Of a stretch of DNA of 5,296 nt, positions 1 to 4,100 are shown one piece after another; the stretch's first letter is position 1; the number at the start of each line of letters is the position of its first letter. The stretch covers positions 597 to 5,892 of the forward strand of contig DCHC01000055.1 of the NCBI GenBank assembly GCA_002314755.1, read 5' to 3'. A program made the position numbers and the translations under genes. The DNA is from Faecalibacterium sp. UBA1762. GTDB lineage: Bacteria > Bacillota > Clostridia > Oscillospirales > Ruminococcaceae. A model generated the notes under the pieces. It worked only from the letters and a program-made list of their open reading frames with translations. It did no database searches and was not told the DNA's origin.

Positions 1-1192
1 ACGCGTCGTTAAAGAAATCTTCAAGTTGTATCTGGAGGGCAACGGAGTAGATGCAATTGCCAGAAAAATGCAAGAGGAAGGACATCTCAACTGTACTGCC
101 TATTGGCACGAAAAGGGCGTAAACAGAGGCGGAAAGAAAACCCAGCCGAATCCCTACAAGTGGAAAGGAACGACCGTATACGGCATTCTGACGCGTCAGG
201 AGTACTGCGGGGACGTTATTAACTTCAAAACGTATTCCAAGTCGTTTAAAAATCATACGCGTTACGATACGCCGAAGGAGGACTGGCTGATATTCGAAGA
301 CGTTCACGAACCGATTATCGACAGAGATACCTTCAACCACGTTCAGGAGATGCTGAGTCACTGTAAGCGCAGAACACCGAAAAAGGAAAACGGGCCGAGA
401 AGTATTTACAGTGATTTGTTATACTGTGCCGATTGCGGAAGCAAGCTTTGGTATAAGACCAACACCAAAAACAAGGACATTCACTATTTCTGCTGCTCCA
501 ACAATAACACGGATTACAGAGGCACCTGCAAAACAAGACATTATATCCGTGCCGATGCGGTTGAAACCATTGTAGAAATGGAACTCCGCAGACTTGCCGA
601 GTACTTGCTTAATGATGCCGAACGCTTTGCCGAAGTTTTGGCGAGAAAGAGCAATGCTGAACAGGCTACCGAGCGCAAAGTGGCTCAATCCGAGCTTTGC
701 AAATCCGAAATGAGACTTGAAATGATACCCAAGTTACTCAAGACTCTGTACGAGGATAAGCTTTGCGGTAAAGCCACGGAAGACGATTACAACATTCTTT
801 CGGCCGAGTATTCGTCGGAAAGAGACACCCTGAAAAGAAAAGTCTTGGATCTGCGGAAAAAGCTTGCCGACATGGATAATATCGCAAGCCAGCGTGAACA
901 GTTTGTCGGAGCCATCCGAAAGTTCATTCAGATGAGGACAATTACAAGGCAGCTCATCAACGAGCTGATTGACCACATTGATGTGTATGAAACTGAGGGT
1001 ATCGGCAAAAGCCGTGTTCAGCGTGTGGTGATTTACTACAAGTTCGTCGGTTATCTTGACATTCCCGATCAATGCGAAATGCGTTTTACCGAGGATACAA
1101 GGCAGGGTGTAGCCGTTGAGTATATTTCAGATATACCTGAAAGAGCTATCGAATCTAACTCTTTCAAAGGAGCGCAACACCGTGCAGGGTAA
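1..1192. mobile_element. Right-hand end of a probable integrative element carrying a large serine recombinase (extent unresolved)
   Basis: The only cargo visible is the recombinase gene itself. In elements of the Tn4451/Tn5397 type, and in many serine-integrase elements, the large recombinase gene sits close to one end, so the element end probably lies between its stop codon and the tRNA-Leu that begins 82 bases further on. The base composition supports a foreign segment: the recombinase is clearly richer in A+T than the genes to the right of the tRNA. I see no direct repeat of the tRNA 3' end in the gap, and the other end is outside the window, so the exact boundary cannot be set. The listed right limit is simply the recombinase stop codon. 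Whether the element is intact or a remnant cannot be judged from here. Confidence 0.45.
2..1192 (+). CDS. Large serine recombinase (TnpX/TndX-like), C-terminal part, 5'-truncated by the window edge
   Basis: This enzyme family cuts and rejoins DNA at attachment sites to integrate and excise mobile elements. The frame is open from position 2, so the TTG at 26 is not a real start; 396 residues are visible. The N-terminal resolvase domain with the catalytic serine lies off the left edge. Counting from codon 26, the visible parts are: the end of the Recombinase domain (to about residue 105), with the typical LYLEGNGVDAIARKM and GILTRQEYCGD segments; a zinc ribbon with C134-x2-C137, the pair C156/C157 and C168; a charged coiled-coil arm (about 195-290) containing LYEDKLCGKATEDDYNILS, as in DUF4368-type recombinases; and a terminal beta-rich stretch (RVVIYYKFVGYLDIP). 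About 20 residues follow the usual family end (GVAVEY). The visible part has no frameshift. No T-rich terminator follows on this strand, so transcription may run on antisense to the tRNA. The family is confident; the subfamily less so. Confidence 0.93.
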   Translation, partial: RVVKEIFKLYLEGNGVDAIARKMQEEGHLNCTAYWHEKGVNRGGKKTQPNPYKWKGTTVYGILTRQEYCGDVINFKTYSKSFKNHTRYDTPKEDWLIFEDVHEPIIDRDTFNHVQEMLSHCKRRTPKKENGPRSIYSDLLYCADCGSKLWYKTNTKNKDIHYFCCSNNNTDYRGTCKTRHYIRADAVETIVEMELRRLAEYLLNDAERFAEVLARKSNAEQATERKVAQSELCKSEMRLEMIPKLLKTLYEDKLCGKATEDDYNILSAEYSSERDTLKRKVLDLRKKLADMDNIASQREQFVGAIRKFIQMRTITRQLINELIDHIDVYETEGIGKSRVQRVVIYYKFVGYLDIPDQCEMRFTEDTRQGVAVEYISDIPERAIESNSFKGAQHRAG

Positions 1193-1193
1193 C

Positions 1194-1220
1194 AAAAAGG
1201 AGCAGGCAATTTGCCTACTC
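1194..1220 (-). terminator. Intrinsic terminator downstream of tRNA-Leu
   Basis: Read on the minus strand, GAGTAGGCA, a short AAT loop and TGCCTGCTC form a hairpin (arms 1212-1220 and 1200-1208, one mismatch at 1203/1217). It is followed directly by CTTTTTG (1199-1193). A stem followed by a run of five T is the classic Rho-independent form. It lies about 55 bases beyond the encoded CCA of the tRNA and would end that transcript. On the plus strand the hairpin is followed by CGATACATT, so it should not stop the recombinase transcript. Confidence 0.7.
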
Positions 1221-1237
1221 CGATACATTAAAGAGAA

Positions 1238-1269
1238 AGTGGATGTAACTCGAATCCGTTACATCCACT
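1238..1269. repeat. Perfect 12-bp inverted repeat between recombinase and tRNA-Leu
   Basis: AGTGGATGTAAC (1238-1249) and its exact reverse complement GTTACATCCACT (1258-1269) flank an 8-base centre, TCGAATCC. On the minus strand the stem is followed by TTTCTCTTTAA, which is T-rich, so it may act as a first, weaker terminator for the tRNA transcript. It begins only 5 bases past the tRNA CCA. Other readings are a tRNA 3'-processing hairpin or a protein-binding dyad near the element end. The plus-strand flank is not T-rich. Confidence 0.6.
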
Positions 1270-1274
1270 CGATA

Positions 1275-1360
1275 TGGTGCCGGCGGTGGGACTTGAACCC
1301 ACACGGTATCGCTACCAACGGATTTTGAGTCCGTCACGTCTGCCATTCCATCACGCCGGC
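1275..1360 (-). tRNA. trnL: tRNA-Leu (anticodon CAA), CCA encoded
   Basis: The minus strand folds into a class II tRNA of 86 bases including CCA. The acceptor stem is GCCGGCG (1360-1354) paired with CGCCGGC (1285-1279), with discriminator A at 1278 and CCA at 1277-1275. The anticodon stem ACGGA/TCCGT encloses the loop CTCAAAA, placing anticodon CAA at 1327-1325, which reads UUG leucine codons. A long variable arm (GGTA-GCGA-TACC), expected for leucine, and a T arm GTGGG-TTCAAGT-CCCAC complete it. The D loop contains the usual AATGGCAGAC. It has its own promoter just upstream and a terminator downstream, so it looks like a single-gene transcript. It points toward the recombinase gene, with its 3' end 82 bases from that gene's stop codon. 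No defect in the fold is visible. Confidence 0.97.
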
Positions 1361-1373
1361 ATTCAGCTTATTT

Positions 1374-1402
1374 ATTATACCGTATCTTTGCTAAAAAAGC
1401 AA
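1374..1402 (-). promoter_or_regulatory. Sigma-70-type promoter for tRNA-Leu
   Basis: On the minus strand, TTGCTT (1402-1397) is followed after exactly 17 bases by a perfect TATAAT (1379-1374). A start point about 7 bases further on, near 1367, would leave a leader of some 7 bases before the mature tRNA 5' end at 1360, which is normal for a stable-RNA promoter. The A/T-rich tract upstream, to about 1430, could act as an UP-like element. Confidence 0.78.
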
Positions 1403-1457
1403 GAGTATTTTTTGAAAAAACAGCAAAAGCAGTCTCTTTGCATCAAACAGCGGGCAG

Positions 1458-1490
1458 CACTGCGGTCGTTTCGGAAAAACCGCAGGAGTG
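1458..1490. repeat. Small inverted repeat between the two divergent promoters
   Basis: CTGCGGT (1460-1466) and ACCGCAG (1479-1485) are exact reverse complements around a 12-base centre that can itself pair (TTT-CGG-AAA). CAC (1458-1460) and GTG (1488-1490) lie at the outside. Neither strand has a T run after it, so it is not a terminator. It lies between the leftward tRNA promoter and the rightward promoter at 1507, where an operator could sit, but no regulator gene is visible and chance is a fair explanation. Confidence 0.3.
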
Positions 1491-1506
1491 AAATCGGATG
1501 TATGGC

Positions 1507-1535
1507 TTGACATTCCGGGGTGGATAGAGGATAAT
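1507..1535 (+). promoter_or_regulatory. Near-consensus sigma-70 promoter for the DUF3810-type gene
   Basis: A perfect TTGACA (1507-1512), a 17-base spacer and GATAAT (1530-1535, five of six matches to TATAAT) form a strong vegetative promoter. Transcription should begin near 1542. The -10 box contains the ATG at 1534, so a transcript from here could not use that codon. It would drive the DUF3810-type gene and probably the glycosidase-like gene behind it. Confidence 0.62.
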
Positions 1536-2709
1536 GAAAGCAATTTGTAAGGGGAAGGCAGTGGTGCGGACGGTGAAAAAGCAAAAGAAAAACACCTTTG
1601 GTTTTTTGTGGCTGTTTGTGACCCTGCCGCTTTCGGGTCTTCTGATCCTTGCCGCAAGAAAATGGCCCGGCTTTGCCCAGTGGTATGCGGTGACGGTCTA
1701 CCCGGTGCTGGCGCAGGCGGTCAACCGTGTCACCGGTCTGGCACCGTTCTCTGTGATGGAGGTCGTCTGTACCTCGCTACTGATCGTCGTACCGGTATTG
1801 GTGGTTGTGCGGATCATTCGGTTGATCAAAGCGCTGCGGCAAAAGACCTCAGGCCCGGCCCTGCGGACTTTGGGCGCGGCGGCGCTGCGTTGGCTGGCGG
1901 GGGCAAGCTGTCTGCTGTCGGTTTTCTGCCTTTTTGCGGGTATCAACTACTATCGGGATGATTTTGCTGCGGTCAGCGGTCTGCCGGTACAAAAAAGTAC
2001 GACGGCAGAGGTGCAGGCCCTGTGTGAGGAGCTGGCCGGGGCGGCAAATACCCTGGCGGCTGCTCAGCTCCGTGACGGGGAGGGCGTAGCTATACTGTAT
2101 CGGGATTACCGGACACTGGCAGCGGATATGGACGCCGCCTATGGCGCTGCAGCCCAAAGGTTTCCTTGCCTGGGGGGCAGCTACGGGCGGGCAAAGGCAA
2201 TGTACGGCTCCGGCTTTATGTCCCGGTTAGAGCTGACCGGCGTGTTTTTCCCCTTTACGATGGAATCCAATGTCAATGTGGCGGCACCGCAGTTTTACAC
2301 CCCTTATACCGTGGCGCACGAGCTTACGCATCTGCGGGGGTTTATGCGGGAGGATGAGGCTAATTATTTGGGCTATTATGTCTGCCAGTGCAGCGAGGAT
2401 ACCGGCATCCGCTACAGCGGGGTGATGATGGCGCTGATCCATGCCGGTAACGCTCTGGCAAAGACGGACAGGCAGGCGTATGCGGCCCTGTGTCAAAGCT
2501 ACTGTGAGCAGCTGCGGGCGGATCTGGAGCAGAATAACCGCTACTGGGAGCAGTACGAGGATACCCCCCTTGCCGAGGCCGCGGAAAGGAACAACAACGC
2601 CTACCTGAAGGCCAACGGGCAGCAGGACGGCACCGCCAGCTACGGCAGAATGGTGGATCTGCTGCTTGCTCAGCGCCGTGCCGACGGCAGTCTGGGACTG
2701 GAGGAATAA
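1534..2709 (+). CDS. DUF3810-type membrane protein with a zinc-metalloprotease-like HELTH motif
   Basis: The biochemical role of this family is not established. A basic N-terminus leads into three likely membrane helices (about 22-41, 73-97 and 113-140), followed by a soluble domain of about 250 residues. That domain holds VAHELTH (H262, E263, H266), the HExxH zinc-binding and catalytic signature. Just after it comes FMREDEANYLGYY, where E273 or E275 could be the third zinc ligand. The arrangement of HELTHxRGF followed by EDEAN is why I call DUF3810. All expected metal-binding residues are present, so a membrane-anchored peptidase is the likeliest inference. The listed ATG 1534 gives 391 residues, but it lies inside a probable -10 box with a closely spaced AGAGG; GTG 1561 or 1564 (382 or 381 residues) behind AAGGGGAAGG is more consistent with that promoter. 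Both starts keep all three helices. The glycosidase-like gene follows after 59 bases. Confidence 0.87.
   Translation: MKAICKGKAVVRTVKKQKKNTFGFLWLFVTLPLSGLLILAARKWPGFAQWYAVTVYPVLAQAVNRVTGLAPFSVMEVVCTSLLIVVPVLVVVRIIRLIKALRQKTSGPALRTLGAAALRWLAGASCLLSVFCLFAGINYYRDDFAAVSGLPVQKSTTAEVQALCEELAGAANTLAAAQLRDGEGVAILYRDYRTLAADMDAAYGAAAQRFPCLGGSYGRAKAMYGSGFMSRLELTGVFFPFTMESNVNVAAPQFYTPYTVAHELTHLRGFMREDEANYLGYYVCQCSEDTGIRYSGVMMALIHAGNALAKTDRQAYAALCQSYCEQLRADLEQNNRYWEQYEDTPLAEAAERNNNAYLKANGQQDGTASYGRMVDLLLAQRRADGSLGLEE
1549..1558 (+). promoter_or_regulatory. Purine-rich ribosome binding site favouring a GTG start at 1561 or 1564
   Basis: AAGGGGAAGG lies a few bases after the predicted transcription start. 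Its AAGGGG part ends 6 bases before GTG 1561 and 9 before GTG 1564; the final AAGG ends 5 bases before GTG 1564. It matches the anti-Shine-Dalgarno better than AGAGG (1526-1530), which sits only 3 bases before ATG 1534. Confidence 0.5.
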
Positions 2710-2721
2710 AGACGGAATAAA

Positions 2722-2739
2722 CCGGCAGCCCTCTGCCGG
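2722..2739. repeat. GC-rich hairpin between the DUF3810-type and glycosidase-like genes
   Basis: CCGGCAG (2722-2728), loop CCCT, CTGCCGG (2733-2739): a perfect 7-bp stem lying 13 bases after the upstream stop codon and 15 bases before the next gene's AAGGAG. The plus-strand sequence after it is AATATAAAGG, with no T run, so it is not a good terminator of the operon. It may mark an mRNA processing or stability element that lets the two genes be expressed at different levels. I see no convincing separate promoter: TATAAA at 2742-2747 has no -35 partner. Confidence 0.5.
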
Positions 2740-2768
2740 AATATAAAGGAAAACAAGGAGAAGTCACG

Positions 2769-4001
2769 ATGAACAAAAGAATGGATCGCAGCAAGCTGCA
2801 TATCGGTACCTACATTTTAAAACCCTACGCGCGTACTGAGCAGCACTACAAAGACCTGGCCGAGGCAGGTATTGACTGGATCACCAGCTACAGCGCCCCT
2901 ACCGTGGAGGAACTGGATTTGCTGAAAAAATACGGTTTGGGTATCGTATTGGTGGATCGGGTGCCCTTTTGGTGGGGCGGAGACGGCGATAAGGCGGGAA
3001 AATATGCCGAAACCTACCCCGACGCCGATTTTGAAAAGGCCGCTAAGGGCTTCATCGACCATCCGGCTATCTGGGCGATCGATGTGGGCGATGAACCCTC
3101 CGCACTGGATTTTCCCCGCTACGGACAGGTGATCGACAGGGTGGAAAAGCTGTTCCCCAACCAGTTTGCCTATCTGAATCTGTACCCCAACTACGCCTCT
3201 GTCAGCCAGAATAACGCCCAGGAAACCGTCAACCAGCTGGGTACCGCCACCTATGGGGAGCATATCCAAAGGTATATCGAAAATGTTCCCACCGATTATA
3301 TCTGCTATGACTTTTATGTCTATTCCGCCACGGTACACCAGATGTACGAGAACCTGCGCATTGTGGCAGATGCCTGCCGCAAGACCGGACGGGATATGTG
3401 GATCGTGCTGCAGGTCAATTCTCATAAGCCGGAAAAATGGATCACCGAAAATATGCTGCGGTACCAGGCCTTTTCCAGCATGGTATTCGGCGCGCAGAAT
3501 ATCATTTGGGCATGCTGGACCGCCGGTTGGTGGCATAACCAGGTGCTGGATGATCAGGGCAAGAAGACTCCCCAGTACGAAAAGTTGAAAAAGGTCAACT
3601 ATGAAATTTTGACCTTTGCGGATAAATATATGGAATACCGCTCTACCGCCAGCCATTTTGTGGGCTTTGCCGCGGACAGTGAGGATCTGCAGGGGGTACA
3701 GCAGACTCCGATCGCGGAGCTGAACACCGGTGTCTTTTTCGGTTTAAAGGGCGCGAAGCCTCTGTTGGTGGGCGAGATGGCACCCCGCCGGGCTGACGGA
3801 AGCCACGCGGTCATGCTGTGCGACGCAAGCGACCCCATGGATCAGGCTCCCGGCGTCAATGAGGTGAGCTTCCGTGTGGGCGGTGACCGCCGGGTGACCG
3901 TGTACTGCGGCAAGGGGGAATATACCCTGGCACCGGATGAGCAGGGTGTATACCACCTGCCGTTGGCCAGCTGTGACGGCGCGTTGCTGGTTACGGAATA
4001 A
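2769..4001 (+). CDS. Putative TIM-barrel glycosidase-like protein with C-terminal beta domain
   Basis: Predicted to act on glycosides; the substrate is unknown. There is no signal peptide or membrane helix, so it is probably cytosolic. Eight strands of a beta/alpha barrel can be followed: LHIGTY (10-15), DWITSY (36-41), GIVLVD (58-63), IWAIDVGDEP (101-110), FAYLNLY (133-139), YICYDFYVY (177-185), MWIVLQV (210-216) and NIIWACW (244-250). E109 in the strand-4 GDEP motif matches the acid/base position of clan GH-A enzymes. Strand 7, where that clan keeps its nucleophile, has Q215 and no Glu; D108 and D181 are the other plausible acidic residues. Aromatic residues W68, W69, W247, W250, W254 and W255 could line a sugar site. 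After about residue 295 comes a beta-rich domain with HAVMLCDAS, like the small sandwich ending many glycosidases. The start is supported by AAGGAG 8 bases upstream (2755-2760). Probably co-transcribed with the DUF3810-type gene. A non-catalytic sugar-binding role is possible. Confidence 0.8.
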   Translation: MNKRMDRSKLHIGTYILKPYARTEQHYKDLAEAGIDWITSYSAPTVEELDLLKKYGLGIVLVDRVPFWWGGDGDKAGKYAETYPDADFEKAAKGFIDHPAIWAIDVGDEPSALDFPRYGQVIDRVEKLFPNQFAYLNLYPNYASVSQNNAQETVNQLGTATYGEHIQRYIENVPTDYICYDFYVYSATVHQMYENLRIVADACRKTGRDMWIVLQVNSHKPEKWITENMLRYQAFSSMVFGAQNIIWACWTAGWWHNQVLDDQGKKTPQYEKLKKVNYEILTFADKYMEYRSTASHFVGFAADSEDLQGVQQTPIAELNTGVFFGLKGAKPLLVGEMAPRRADGSHAVMLCDASDPMDQAPGVNEVSFRVGGDRRVTVYCGKGEYTLAPDEQGVYHLPLASCDGALLVTE

Positions 4002-4019
4002 GATGCTCCGAAAAAACGG

Positions 4020-4070
4020 GATATAGCAAGACCCCCGCAGACGATTCGGCTGCGGGGGTCGCTTTATATC
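4020..4070. terminator. Strong hairpin between convergent genes, probably a bidirectional terminator
   Basis: GACCCCCGCAG (4030-4040) and CTGCGGGGGTC (4050-4060) form a perfect 11-bp stem around a 9-base loop. An outer stem, GATATA (4020-4025) with TATATC (4065-4070), closes around a 4x4 internal loop. It lies 18 bases after the stop of the rightward glycosidase-like gene and 30 bases beyond the stop of the leftward gene. Rightward, the inner stem is followed by GCTTTATATC, a weak T tract. Leftward, the outer stem is followed by CCG and six T (4016-4011), a better tract. Confidence 0.8.
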
Positions 4071-4100
4071 TGTCAGACAAAAACTACAAGACGGTCCGGA

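Noticed and set aside
26..28. TTG as the recombinase start codon
   Set aside because: The frame is open upstream to the window edge and those codons (RVVKEIFK) continue the Recombinase domain, so the start lies outside.
1238..1274. A second, partial tRNA or duplicated tRNA 3' end beside tRNA-Leu
   Set aside because: The minus strand reads GTAAC-GGATTCGA-GTTAC, which recalls a T arm, but the loop has 8 bases, the stem runs on to 12 pairs, and no acceptor or anticodon arm goes with it.
1116..1328. A 70-residue rightward ORF overlapping the recombinase end and the tRNA
   Set aside because: It runs out of frame through the recombinase tail, both hairpins and the antisense tRNA, and has no recognisable protein content.
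1274..1510. A 78-residue rightward ORF beginning MVPAVGLEPTRYRYQRILS
   Set aside because: It is the antisense reading of the tRNA-Leu. Peptides like VGLEPTRYR are a well-known artefact of translating tRNA complements.
1849..2496. Leftward ORFs of 102 and 89 residues inside the DUF3810-type gene
   Set aside because: They are antisense shadows: the plus strand carries the membrane helices and HELTH motif in one continuous frame.
2742..2747. TATAAA as a separate promoter for the glycosidase-like gene
   Set aside because: No -35 hexamer lies at a workable distance: AAACCG and the hairpin occupy that position.
2817..3656. A 279-residue leftward ORF inside the glycosidase-like gene
   Set aside because: It lies wholly antisense to a gene with clear barrel strands and a good ribosome site; long antisense frames are common in G+C-rich codons. 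Its composition does not resemble a known family.
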